DNA from: Streptomyces fumigatiscleroticus | GTDB taxonomy: Bacteria; Actinomycetota; Actinomycetes; Streptomycetales; Streptomycetaceae | Direction of reading: 5' to 3' | Length of the DNA: 64,000 nt | Assembly: GCF_014647975.1 (NCBI RefSeq) | Contig: NZ_BMQF01000011.1 | Coordinates: 186,001-250,000 of the forward strand | In this document: in pieces, positions 1 to 8,261 of the stretch | Numbering within the stretch: the stretch's first letter is position 1 | Layout of the letters: each line of letters opens with the position of its first letter | Program-made: the position numbers and the translations under genes | Notes under the pieces: generated by a model | Seen by the model: only the letters and a program-made list of their open reading frames with translations | What the model was told of the DNA's origin: nothing | Database searches by the model: none

Positions 1-26
1 GTGGCGGAGCAGTCGCGGGTCGATTG

Positions 27-40
27 GTTTCACGTGAAAC
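27..40. other. parS: parS site 1
   Basis: Perfect 14-bp palindrome GTTTCACGTGAAAC, the ParB-binding centromere sequence of Streptomyces. It lies downstream of cydB on the origin-distal edge of the window, 32 bp from a second copy. Confidence 0.95.
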
Positions 41-72
41 ACACCTTCGGTTCGAGACGGTTCACGACGCAT

Positions 73-86
73 GTTTCACGTGAAAC
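73..86. other. parS: parS site 2
   Basis: Perfect parS core. The palindrome extends to 22 bp (69-90, GCAT/ATGC flanks). It lies between the cydB stop and site 1, so both sites sit in the cydB downstream spacer. Confidence 0.95.
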
Positions 87-103
87 ATGCTGTGCGGCCG
101 GGC

Positions 104-1114
104 TCAGTGCGCCGCCGCGTCGACAGCGATGTGCTGCGTGCCGATCCGCTTGCGGAACACCCAGTACGTCCACGACTGGTAGAGCAGGACGATCGGCGTG
201 GCGATCCCCGCGCACCAGGTCATGATCTTCAGGGTGTACGGGCTGGAGGACGCGTTGGTGACCGTCAGGCTCCACGTCGCATCGAGGGTGGACGGCATGA
301 CGTTCGGGAAGAGCGTCAGGAAGAGCATCGCCACGGCGGCCACGATGGTGACGCCGGACAGCGCGAACGACCATCCCTCGCGTCCCGCCTGATTGGCCAC
401 CAGGGCGGCGACCAGGGCGGCGACGGCCACGACCAGCGCGACCAGGCTCTTGCCGTCACCGTTGTCGGCCTGGGTCCACAGCAGGAAGCCCAGCGCCAGT
501 ACGGCGGTGAGAAGTCCGACCCACAGGGCCAGCCTGCGCGCCCGCTCCCGGATGGGCCCGACGGTCTTGAGCGCCGTGAACACCGCACCGTGGAAGGTGA
601 ACAGCGTCAGCGTCACCAGGCCTCCGAGCAGGGCGTAGGGGTTGAGCAGGTCCCAGACGTCGCCGACGTACTCCAGGTTCTGGTCGATCTTGACGCCCCG
701 CACGATGTTGCCGAAGGCGACACCCCACAGGAACGCCGGGATCAGCGAGGTCCAGAAGATCGCGGTCTCCCAGTTGCGCTGCCACTTCTCCTCCGGCCGC
801 TTCGCCCGGTACTCGAAGGCGACACCCCGGACGATCAGGCTGATCAGGATGACCAGCAGGGGCAGGTAGAAGCCGGAGAAGAGCGTGGCGTACCACTCGG
901 GGAAAGCGGCGAAGGTCGCACCGCCCGCGCTGAGCAGCCACACCTCGTTGCCGTCCCAGACGGGCCCGATGGTGTTGATCAGCACCCGCCGCTCGGGCCG
1001 GTTCCGGGCGAGCAGCCGGGTCAGGATGCCGACCCCGAAGTCGAAGCCCTCCAGGAAGAAGTAGCCGGTCCACAGGACGGCGATCAGAACGAACCAGACG
1101 TCTTGAAGTTCCAT
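104..1114 (-). CDS. cydB: Cytochrome bd ubiquinol oxidase subunit II
   Basis: Subunit II of the membrane cytochrome bd terminal oxidase, which reduces O2 to water with electrons from menaquinol/ubiquinol and has high oxygen affinity. The 336-aa product is of normal length for the family. It is hydrophobic throughout, with the N-terminal family segment WTGYFFLEGFDFGVG and the following GPVWDGNEVWL block. The ATG start follows GGGGAG. The gene lies 18 bp downstream of cydA on the same strand, so the two form an operon. The transporter genes cydCD would be expected further left, outside the window. Confidence 0.95.
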   Translation of the reverse strand: MELQDVWFVLIAVLWTGYFFLEGFDFGVGILTRLLARNRPERRVLINTIGPVWDGNEVWLLSAGGATFAAFPEWYATLFSGFYLPLLVILISLIVRGVAFEYRAKRPEEKWQRNWETAIFWTSLIPAFLWGVAFGNIVRGVKIDQNLEYVGDVWDLLNPYALLGGLVTLTLFTFHGAVFTALKTVGPIRERARRLALWVGLLTAVLALGFLLWTQADNGDGKSLVALVVAVAALVAALVANQAGREGWSFALSGVTIVAAVAMLFLTLFPNVMPSTLDATWSLTVTNASSSPYTLKIMTWCAGIATPIVLLYQSWTYWVFRKRIGTQHIAVDAAAH

Positions 1115-1132
1115 GACTCGGTCTCCCCGGCC

Positions 1133-2638
1133 TCAGTAGGAGAAGGCCATCGGCTTGTCGGCGTCCCGCAGCTCGCCGCCGATCTTGGTGGGCGGGTTGA
1201 GGTCGGCCTCCGTCAGCTCGGGCGGGCCGGCCTTGACGTACTTCACGAGCAGCTTGACCTCGACGACGGCGAGGATGGCGTACAGCAGCGTGAAGGAGAT
1301 CATCGAGGTGAGGACCTCGGCGGTGGAGACACCGGGGGAGACCGCGTCGCGGGTCTGGAACAGGCCGTAGACGACCCACGGCTGACGGCCCATCTCGGTG
1401 AAGATCCAGCCCCAGGAGTTGGCGATCAGCGGGAAACCCATGGTGAAGACCGCCAGCAGCCAGTAGAGCCGGCCGAGCCTCGACCCCAGCGGCTTCTTCA
1501 GCAGCACCAGATGCGGCACCTCGTCGTCCCCGGTCCGCCAGGCGGCCGGCAGCAGGAACTTCTTCCGGGTCAGCCACAGCCCCAGCAGGCCGAGCGCGAA
1601 GGACGCCATGCCGAAGCCGATCATCCAGCGGAAGCCCCAGTAGGCGACGGGCACGATGGGCTTGTAGTCGCCGGGGCCGAACTGCTGCTGCTCGGCCTTG
1701 TTGGTGTCGTTGATGCCGGGCACGTAGGAGTCGAAGTCGCTGTGGGCGAGGAAGGACAGCAGGCCGGGTATCTCCAGGGCGACCTTGTTGTGCCCCTCGT
1801 CGACGTCGCCGTAGGCGAAGACGGAGAACGGTGCCGGTTCCTCGCCGTCCCACAGTGCCTCGGCGGCGGCCATCTTCATCGGCTGCTGCTCGTACATGAC
1901 CTTGCCGAGGGTGTCGCCGCTGATCGCGGTGAGCAGTCCGCCGACCGCCAGGGTGACCAGGCCCAGCCGGAGCGAGGTCCGCATCACCGGGACGTGCTTC
2001 TTGCGCATCAGGTGGAAGGCGGCGATGCCCACCATGAAGGCGCCGCCCGTCAGGAAGGCCGCGGAGAAGCTGTGGAAGACCTGGTTGAGCGCGGTGTTCT
2101 GGGTCAGGACCTGCCAGAAGTCGGTGAGTTCGGCGCGGCCCTTCTCCTTGTTGATCCGGTAGCCGACCGGGTGCTGCATCCACGAGTTGGCGGCGAGGAT
2201 GAAGTACGCCGACAGCAGGGTGCCGATGGAGACCATCCATATGCAGGCCAGGTGGATCTTCTTGGGCAGCTTGTCCCAACCGAAGATCCACAGGCCGATG
2301 AAGGTCGACTCGAAGAAGAAGGCGATCAAGGCCTCGAAGGCGAGCGGCGCCCCGAAGATGTCACCGACGAAGCGGGAGTAGTCCGACCAGTTCATGCCGA
2401 ACTGGAACTCCTGCACGATGCCGGTCACCACGCCCATCGCGATGTTGATCAGGAAGAGCTTGCCCCAGAACTTGGTCGCCCTGAGGTACTTCTCCTTCCC
2501 CGTACGCACCCAGGCGGTCTCCAGCCCGGCTGTGAGAGCGGCCAGCGAGATCGTGAGGGGGACGAAGAGAAAGTGGTAGACGGTGGTGATGCCGAACTGC
2601 CAGCGCGCCAGAGTCTCCGGCGCCAGTGCCAGGTCCAC
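1133..2638 (-). CDS. cydA: Cytochrome bd ubiquinol oxidase subunit I
   Basis: Haem-bearing subunit I of the bd oxidase, 501 aa. Likely haem ligands are visible: His22 in the N-terminal VYHFLF motif and His189 in NQVFHSF. The GWIFTEMGRQPW block supplies the expected methionine region, and KMAAAE (255-260) is the quinol-oxidising Q-loop motif. The start is GTG with GGAG about nine bases upstream. A Rex-type operator about 85 bp upstream indicates induction when NADH/NAD+ rises, that is at low oxygen. Cotranscription with cydB is inferred from the 18-bp gap. Confidence 0.96.
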   Translation of the reverse strand: MDLALAPETLARWQFGITTVYHFLFVPLTISLAALTAGLETAWVRTGKEKYLRATKFWGKLFLINIAMGVVTGIVQEFQFGMNWSDYSRFVGDIFGAPLAFEALIAFFFESTFIGLWIFGWDKLPKKIHLACIWMVSIGTLLSAYFILAANSWMQHPVGYRINKEKGRAELTDFWQVLTQNTALNQVFHSFSAAFLTGGAFMVGIAAFHLMRKKHVPVMRTSLRLGLVTLAVGGLLTAISGDTLGKVMYEQQPMKMAAAEALWDGEEPAPFSVFAYGDVDEGHNKVALEIPGLLSFLAHSDFDSYVPGINDTNKAEQQQFGPGDYKPIVPVAYWGFRWMIGFGMASFALGLLGLWLTRKKFLLPAAWRTGDDEVPHLVLLKKPLGSRLGRLYWLLAVFTMGFPLIANSWGWIFTEMGRQPWVVYGLFQTRDAVSPGVSTAEVLTSMISFTLLYAILAVVEVKLLVKYVKAGPPELTEADLNPPTKIGGELRDADKPMAFSY

Positions 2639-2721
2639 GTCGTCAGTCTCCTTACGTCGCCGTGGTCAGCGGCAGTTTGTCCCGCATGTCCCACCCATCA
2701 CGGGAGGAACCGGGACGCGCT

Positions 2722-2737
2722 CGTGAATGCGTTCACA
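2722..2737. promoter_or_regulatory. Rex operator (ROP) upstream of cydA
   Basis: CGTGAATGCGTTCACA matches the Streptomyces Rex operator TGTGAACGCGTTCACA at 14 of 16 positions and keeps the GTGAA/TTCAC arms. Rex is known to repress cydABCD in S. coelicolor and to release DNA when bound by NADH. A partial second half (TTCACAAG) continues to 2745. Confidence 0.85.
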
Positions 2738-2846
2738 TTCACAAGCAATTATGGCGTACGACTGTGCGACGTGTGCAGGGGGGTCCCCTGTGACGTCAAC
2801 CCCTCGGAGGAACCTTTCGCACCGCCGTCGGGCCCCCGGACACAGC

Positions 2847-2875
2847 GCCGGCCGGGGCACAGCGCCCCGGCCGGC
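2847..2875 (-). terminator. Terminator hairpin downstream of hisC
   Basis: Perfect 12-bp all-GC stem (2847-2858 with 2864-2875) and a 5-base loop, lying after the aminotransferase stop on the minus strand. It has no T-tract, as is common in Streptomyces. It insulates hisC from cydA. Confidence 0.7.
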
Positions 2876-2968
2876 GGTCGGACGCCTCACGGTCGGACGT
2901 CTCGCGGTCGCATCCCTTTGCGGTCGGACTCCTCTGCGGTCTGATCCCCCTGCAGTCAGATCCCCCTG
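2875..2968. repeat. Degenerate 15-16 bp tandem repeat, six copies
   Basis: Six head-to-tail units begin at 2875, 2890, 2905, 2921, 2937 and 2953, each resembling CGGTCGGAnnCCTCTG. The last unit overlaps the hisC stop codon (2956-2958). Units drift gradually from one to the next, as expected for an array that grew by slippage. Function unknown. Confidence 0.8.
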
Positions 2969-4032
2969 CGGAAGGCCTCCGCCGCCTTCAGGAAGATGTC
3001 GTTCGCCTCGGTCTCCCCGACCGTCACCCGCACGCCCTCACCCGGGAACGGCCGGATCACCACGCCCGCCTGCTCGCACGCGTCCGCGAAGGCGGCCGTA
3101 CGCTCCCCCAGCCGCAGCCAGACGAAGTTGGCCTGGGTCTCCGGCACCGTCCAGCCCTGGGCGCGGAGCGCGTCGACCACGCGCTTGCGCTCGCAGACCA
3201 GCGAGCCCACCCGGCCCAGCAGCTCGTCCTCGGCGCGCAGCGAGGCGATCGCCGCCTCCTGCGCGAGGTGGCTCACACCGAACGGCACCGCCGTCTTGCG
3301 CAGCGCCGCCGCCACCGGCTCGTGCGCGATGGCGAAGCCGACCCGCAGTCCGGCCAGGCCGTAGGCCTTGGAGAACGTCCGCAGCACACAGACATTGGGC
3401 CGGTCGCGGTACAGCTCGACGCCGTCGGGCACCTCGGGGTCGCGGATGAACTCGCGGTAGGCCTCGTCCAGCACCACCAGCACGTTCCGCGGCACCCGGT
3501 CCAGGAAGCGTTCCAGCTCGGCCCGCCGTACCACCGTGCCGGTCGGGTTGTTGGGGTTGCAGACGAAGATCAGCTGGGTCCGGTCGGTGACGACGTTCGC
3601 CATCGCCTCCAGGTCGTGCACGTCGCCCGTGGTCAGCGGCACCCGCACCGACGTCGCACCGCCGATCTGCGTGATGATCGGATACGCCTCGAAGGACCGC
3701 CAGGCGTAGATCACCTCGTCGCCGGCCCCGGCGGTCGCCTGGACCAGCTGCTGGGCGACGCCGACCGAGCCGGTGCCGGTGGCGACGTGGGAGGGGGGCA
3801 CGCCGAACCGCTCCGCGAGCTCCTCCACCAGCGCGGAGCACCCCAGGTCCGGGTACCGGTTGAAGGAGCAGGCCGCGGCGGTCACGCTCTCCATCACGCC
3901 CGGCAGCGGCGGATAGGGGTTCTCGTTGGAGGACAGCTTGTACGCCGCACCGTCGGCCGTGGCGGGCTTGCCCGGCTTGTAGGTGGGGATCCCTTCCAGC
4001 TCGGCGCGCAGCCTGGGGCTCGTCTCGCTCAC
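2956..4032 (-). CDS. hisC: PLP-dependent histidinol-phosphate/aromatic aminotransferase
   Basis: Fold-type I aminotransferase of the HisC family, cytoplasmic, transferring an amino group between glutamate and histidinol-phosphate or an aromatic oxo-acid. NPNNPTGTVV and the PLP-lysine block TFSKAYGLAGLRVGFA are clear. The chosen GTG at 4032 has an excellent AGGAGGA upstream; an ATG ten codons earlier lacks one. It is not in a his operon: its neighbours are cydAB and a LacI-type regulator. It is therefore probably the second HisC of Streptomyces, which may act as a phenylalanine/tyrosine aminotransferase (Pat). The substrate is inference; the family assignment is firm. Confidence 0.88.
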   Translation of the reverse strand: MSETSPRLRAELEGIPTYKPGKPATADGAAYKLSSNENPYPPLPGVMESVTAAACSFNRYPDLGCSALVEELAERFGVPPSHVATGTGSVGVAQQLVQATAGAGDEVIYAWRSFEAYPIITQIGGATSVRVPLTTGDVHDLEAMANVVTDRTQLIFVCNPNNPTGTVVRRAELERFLDRVPRNVLVVLDEAYREFIRDPEVPDGVELYRDRPNVCVLRTFSKAYGLAGLRVGFAIAHEPVAAALRKTAVPFGVSHLAQEAAIASLRAEDELLGRVGSLVCERKRVVDALRAQGWTVPETQANFVWLRLGERTAAFADACEQAGVVIRPFPGEGVRVTVGETEANDIFLKAAEAFRRGI

Positions 4033-4433
4033 CGCGGTCCTCCTCCTGATCACCACCGGCATCCAATACTTCTCACCTTAAGAGGATTCCGGGCCACTGC
4101 GTAGAGATGAGGGCCGACCTCATCAGCCCCACCGACATCAGGGGCATCGGTGAACGGAGAGACGGAAATCGGGGGGCGCGTCGTACATATATCTACGCGC
4201 CGGTAGCTCACGCCGTGGCGCGCATCACCCGTGAAGGTGAGTTGAGACCTCTTCGCAACATCGGCGACTTAGCAGGCCCGTCCACGCCGACGAGATACGT
4301 ACTGGCATGGAAGCCGCCAACTGCCTTGATTCCGCAGGCACTTAGCCCATGTTGACCATGCAAAAACGTGCCTGTCAACGAGTGCATATGCGTCCGCCCT
4401 ACCCCACCGCATGAGCCCTACTATCGGCTCGCC
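4033..4433. promoter_or_regulatory. Divergent promoter region hisC / LacI-type regulator
   Basis: About 400 bp, locally AT-richer than its surroundings. It contains an inverted repeat GGCGCGT (4175-4181) / ACGCGCC (4195-4201) around an AT-rich core, and GTTGAC (4351-4356) / GTCAAC (4374-4379). Either could be an operator of the adjacent LacI-family protein. A likely -10 element TACTAT lies at 4419-4424, ten bases before the regulator ATG, implying a very short or absent leader. Confidence 0.55.
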
Positions 4434-5546
4434 ATGACAGCAGCAGGGAAGCACCAGGTGAGCCGCGCGGAAACCTCACGTCGAGGCAGCCGGCCGAGCC
4501 GGGCGGGCATCAGAGACGTGGCCGCCGCCGCCGGAGTCTCCATCACGACCGTCTCCGACGCCCTCAACGGCAAGGGCCGGCTCCCGGACGCCACCCGCCG
4601 CCATGTCCGTGAGGTCGCCGACCGACTCGGCTACCGGCCCTCGGCAGCCGCCCGTACGCTCCGCACCGGCAGATCGGGGCTCATCGGCCTCACGGTGACG
4701 ACGTACGGGGATGAACCTTTCACCTTCACCGAGTTCGCGTACTTCGCCGAGATGGCGCGTGCCGCGACCTCCGCCGCGCTCGCCCGCGGCTACGCCCTCG
4801 TCATCCTCCCGGCGACCTCCCGCCACGACGTCTGGTCCAACGTCGCCCTGGACGGCACGGTCGTCATCGACCCCTCCGACCACGACCCCGTCGTCACCGA
4901 GCTGGTCCGCCAGGGTTTACCGGTCGTCTCCGACGGCCGCCCGGCCGGCTCGCTGCCGGTGACCGCCTGGGTCGACAACGACCACGAGGCCGCCGTCCTC
5001 AACATCCTCGACCATCTGGCCGACGCCGGGGCCCGCCGTATCGGCCTGCTCACCGGCACCACCACCGACACCTACACGCGCCTGTCGACCACCGCGTACC
5101 TGCGCTGGTGCGAGCGCGTCGGCCAGAACCCGGTGTACGAGGCGTACCCCGCGCACGATCCGTGTGCGGGCGCGGTCGCCGCCGACCGGCTGCTGGCCCG
5201 CCCCGACCGCCCCGACGCCGTCTACGGCCTGTTCGACCCGAACGGCACCGACCTGCTCGCCGCCGCCCGCCGCTACGGACTGCGCGTCCCGGACGACCTG
5301 CTGCTGGTCTGTTGCAGTGAATCGACCGTGTACGCCAGCACGGAACCGCCCATCACCACCCTCTCGCTGAAGCCTCGCCGCATCGGCACGGCGGTGGTCC
5401 AGCTCCTCATCGACGCCATCGAGGGGGTCGAGTCGGACCAGCCGGTCGAGCAGGTGATACCGACCGAGCTGATCGTGCGCACCTCCTCGCAGCGCCGCCC
5501 GCCGCGTACGACCGTCAGCCCGCCGCGCGCGCCCGAGGAGCGGTAG
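4434..5546 (+). CDS. LacI/GalR-family transcriptional regulator
   Basis: DNA-binding regulator of about 370 aa. An N-terminal LacI helix-turn-helix (RDVAAAAGVSITTVSDALNGKG, hinge RTLRTGRSGLIGL) is followed by a periplasmic-binding-protein-like effector domain. A basic stretch (SRAETSRRGSRPSRAG) precedes the HTH. The ATG at 4434 was preferred over the in-frame ATG at 4368 because a -10-like TACTAT lies between them. The effector is unknown: no sugar transporter or hydrolase is adjacent. Position and neighbours match the S. coelicolor gene called rstP next to hisC and cydAB, but that name rests on memory of synteny. Confidence 0.85.
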   Translation: MTAAGKHQVSRAETSRRGSRPSRAGIRDVAAAAGVSITTVSDALNGKGRLPDATRRHVREVADRLGYRPSAAARTLRTGRSGLIGLTVTTYGDEPFTFTEFAYFAEMARAATSAALARGYALVILPATSRHDVWSNVALDGTVVIDPSDHDPVVTELVRQGLPVVSDGRPAGSLPVTAWVDNDHEAAVLNILDHLADAGARRIGLLTGTTTDTYTRLSTTAYLRWCERVGQNPVYEAYPAHDPCAGAVAADRLLARPDRPDAVYGLFDPNGTDLLAAARRYGLRVPDDLLLVCCSESTVYASTEPPITTLSLKPRRIGTAVVQLLIDAIEGVESDQPVEQVIPTELIVRTSSQRRPPRTTVSPPRAPEER

Positions 5547-5782
5547 GGCGGGCGGCGGCGGACCGGAGCGGGGAAGCGGCGGACCGGATACGGTCACGGC
5601 ACGGTCGAAGACCTGCCCAATCGGGGCGAAAGCCACGGTGAACCGGACCTCTGCCCCGATTCACCACCCCTGGGTCATCACATGGCGCGATCCGCATTCC
5701 TATGATGGGCCCACGACACCGCGGGCCGCTGCGACCAGGCAGTCCGAAGCGGTGCAGATGCGGCGCGATGGTGGAGGGGTCG

Positions 5783-6868
5783 ATGACTCAGGGGGCCGGT
5801 CAGGGACCCGAGGTGGAGCGGACGGCGACGTTGCGCGACTTCCGGGTGCCCGCGTACGTCCACGAGACCGGTCCGTACGCCCCGAGCACGCATCCCGGCG
5901 AGACGGCCAGACCCGTCCAGGAGCCGGTGGACCCACCGGAGGGATACACGCCCACCCAGCGCGACCTGCCCGTCATCAATCGGGGTGACACGCTCCAGGT
6001 CGCCGTCGACCCGGCGCCGGCGGCCCAGGCCCCGCAGCCCGCCACCGGTCCGGGCCCCCTGTACGTCGTCGGCGACGTCCACGGCTATCTCGACGAGCTG
6101 CTGGCCGCGCTCCAGGAGAAGGGGCTGATCGACGCCGCGGGCCAGTGGTGCGCCGGTACGACCCGGCTGTGGTTCCTCGGCGACTTCACCGACCGCGGCC
6201 CGGACGGCATCGGCGTCATCGACCTGGTGATGCGGCTGTCCGCCGAGGCCGCCGCGGCCGGCGGCTACTGCAAGGCCCTCATGGGCAACCACGAGCTGCT
6301 GCTGCTCGGCGCCAAGCGGTTCGGCGACACCCCCGTCAACTCCGGCGCGGGCACCGCCACCTTCCAGGCGGCCTGGCTGCTCAACGGCGGCCAGAAGACC
6401 GACATGGACCGCCTCCAGGACCACCACCTCCAGTGGATGGCCCGCCTCGACGCCCTGGAGCAGGTCGACGGCCATCTGCTCGTCCACTCCGACACCACCT
6501 CCTACCTCGACTACGGCCAGTCGATCGAGGAGGTCAACGACACCGTCCGCGAGACGCTCACACGCAATGACGCGGACCAGGTGTGGGATCTGTTCCGCAA
6601 GTTCACCAAGCGGTTCTCCTTCCGCGACGAGGGCGGTGCGGACGCCGTCCGCTCGCTGCTGGACGTGTACGGCGGGACCCGCATCGTCCACGGGCACAGC
6701 CCCATTCCGTATCTGCTGGGCGAGGTCGGCTCCGAGGACGGCGAGGACGGCGACCGTCCCGCGGTCGAAGGACCGCACGTCTACGCCGACGGACTCGCCA
6801 TCGCCATGGACGGCGGTGTGACCATGGCCGGAAAGCTGCTGGTCCAGCAACTCCCGCTCGACGCCTGA
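5783..6868 (+). CDS. PPP-family metallophosphatase
   Basis: Cytoplasmic calcineurin-like phosphoesterase, about 361 aa. The dimetal motifs appear in order: GDVHG, GDFTDRG and GNHE, then the HSD and GHSP histidines. Together these define the PPP Ser/Thr phosphatase fold. About 100 N-terminal residues are Pro-rich and without predicted fold. The ATG at 5783 follows GGAGGGG with ideal spacing; the longer frame opening at 5702 lacks a ribosome site. Physiological substrate unknown; protein phosphatase or diadenosine-polyphosphate hydrolase activity are both possible. Confidence 0.85.
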   Translation: MTQGAGQGPEVERTATLRDFRVPAYVHETGPYAPSTHPGETARPVQEPVDPPEGYTPTQRDLPVINRGDTLQVAVDPAPAAQAPQPATGPGPLYVVGDVHGYLDELLAALQEKGLIDAAGQWCAGTTRLWFLGDFTDRGPDGIGVIDLVMRLSAEAAAAGGYCKALMGNHELLLLGAKRFGDTPVNSGAGTATFQAAWLLNGGQKTDMDRLQDHHLQWMARLDALEQVDGHLLVHSDTTSYLDYGQSIEEVNDTVRETLTRNDADQVWDLFRKFTKRFSFRDEGGADAVRSLLDVYGGTRIVHGHSPIPYLLGEVGSEDGEDGDRPAVEGPHVYADGLAIAMDGGVTMAGKLLVQQLPLDA

Positions 6869-7068
6869 CCGTTCGCCGGCCGGGCGTCGGCCGCCCGCCG
6901 GGACGACCGGCGACGGCGCAGGCCAGGGCCCAATTTCTGTAAACCCCCTGTCACCTCGTGCCGTCGCCGCTCTACCATCGGCTTATCCGTAGCAGGCTCC
7001 CCTCCGTTTCTGCCCGACGGCTCGTTCGCATGCGAGCCCCAAGCCCTACGGAGCATCGGGGGATGCAC

Positions 7069-7929
7069 ATGAACAGCGTTCCGCAGCACCTGCTGAGCGA
7101 GGACCGCCAGGAATTCGAGCGGATCCTCGATGAGGCGCTGCGCTCCGCACCACACCGCCCGGAACTGGCCGCTGTCGGACAGCGGCTCAACCCCGAACAG
7201 CTGCGCACCATGGCGCTCAACGCCACCGCACTCATCACGGCGGCCGCGGCGACCGAGTACCAGCACTACGTGAAGGTCCGCGAGGAACTGCGCCGGCCGA
7301 CGCAGTCCACCCCGTCGACCGTGCACGAATCCGGCTCCGCGGAGCCGGGCACGAGCGCGGTGGGGCTCGCCACGACCATGGGAGAGGTCGCCGAGACCGT
7401 CGGCGCGGGCGCTGTCGCCATCGTCGCGGTCCTGGCCCCTGTCCTCGCCGGAACCGCCGCGGCGATCTTCCTGCTCGTCGGCTACATCCTGAAGATGTTG
7501 CAGCCCGAGCCGGCGTTCGCCCAGACCATGCTCACCACCGGGTGGGTGTTCGGTGCCGTGACCGCCGCCGCGATCCTCGTCGCCGCCGTCGGGCTGCTGA
7601 TCACCGCCCTGCGCAACCGGCCCTCGGCAGAGGCCGGACCCTACCGGGAACTGAGCGAGGAGGTGGCCCGGGCCAGGGAGGCCTGGGGCGATGCCCTGCT
7701 GGATCGGGGCATCCTGCCGTTCCTGCGGGAGGCGCTCGCCGACCCGGGTGCCGCGGTCGCACTGCACCGTGCGCCGTCCACGCCGGCCGGTCGCATCCCG
7801 CACCTCGGCTACGACCGACCGGGGTTCACCAGCCCCGACGACGGCTCCTCCCCGGGCCCGCGTCCGAGCTTCACCAGCCCGGACTACACGAGCCCGGACT
7901 TCGGGGGTCCGGAACACCGGCCGGAGTAG
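7069..7929 (+). CDS. Membrane protein with FTSPD-type C-terminal tail
   Basis: Family not recognised. About 286 aa: a soluble N-terminal part with helices (LSEDRQEFERILDEAL), two strong hydrophobic segments in the middle (GAGAVAIVAVLAPVL and VFGAVTAAAILVAAVGLL), an acidic helical stretch, and a Pro/Ser tail with repeated FTSPD/YTSPD units. The ATG at 7069 is six bases after GGGGG; an ATG two codons earlier is the alternative. It stands alone between a metallophosphatase and thiC and ends at a U-tract terminator, so it is probably monocistronic. Confidence 0.75.
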   Translation: MNSVPQHLLSEDRQEFERILDEALRSAPHRPELAAVGQRLNPEQLRTMALNATALITAAAATEYQHYVKVREELRRPTQSTPSTVHESGSAEPGTSAVGLATTMGEVAETVGAGAVAIVAVLAPVLAGTAAAIFLLVGYILKMLQPEPAFAQTMLTTGWVFGAVTAAAILVAAVGLLITALRNRPSAEAGPYRELSEEVARAREAWGDALLDRGILPFLREALADPGAAVALHRAPSTPAGRIPHLGYDRPGFTSPDDGSSPGPRPSFTSPDYTSPDFGGPEHRPE

Positions 7930-8261
7930 CCACCGGTTCGCGCTTCCCACGGCGGTGAGGCCTCCTGGCGTGGGCCGGCCTCCCGCGCGGGAGGTCTTTT
8001 CCGGGGGAGGCTCCTTCAGGGCGCACGTCCCGTGGCAGCCCCGTCACGGGATCCCCACGGGAGCCCGTCGCATCTCCCTGTCGGAGGGCCGGCGGGAACA
8101 CCGCCACCGGGAAGCGCGAGCCGAGCACGTACGCCGCACATGTCGCAGGGCACCTGCCGGGAGCGCCCTGCCGTTCTCCCCGGACCGCGCGGTGCGGGCA
8201 CGGACCGGAGAGAACCGGGTGGACATCGAGGGTGCCGACGCGGTGCCGTCGGGACGTCGGC
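7930..8261. other. Intergenic region between convergent genes
   Basis: Holds the U-tract terminator at 7979-8000. In the remaining ~260 bp up to the thiC stop I see no convincing gene, tRNA signature or large repeat. Confidence 0.6.
7979..8000 (+). terminator. Rho-independent terminator
   Basis: Perfect 16-bp GC palindrome CCTCCCGCGCGGGAGG followed directly by TCTTTT, a classical hairpin plus T-tract for the plus-strand membrane-protein gene. Confidence 0.85.

Larger units (their letters stand above)
2639..2955. other. Intergenic region, cydA upstream / hisC downstream
   Basis: About 317 bp without a gene. It holds the cydA promoter with the Rex operator, then the hisC terminator hairpin and most of the tandem repeat. 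I see no small ORF of credible composition. Confidence 0.7.

Noticed and set aside
71..2944. 957-codon open frame antisense to cydAB
   Set aside because: It is the high-GC shadow of cydAB; the product is Gln/Asp/Arg/Gly-rich with no domain, and it begins inside a parS site.
5555..5588. 13-bp direct repeat GCGGCGGACCGGA after the LacI-type gene
   Set aside because: Low-complexity GC-rich sequence just past a stop codon; chance repeat is plausible and nothing else supports a site.
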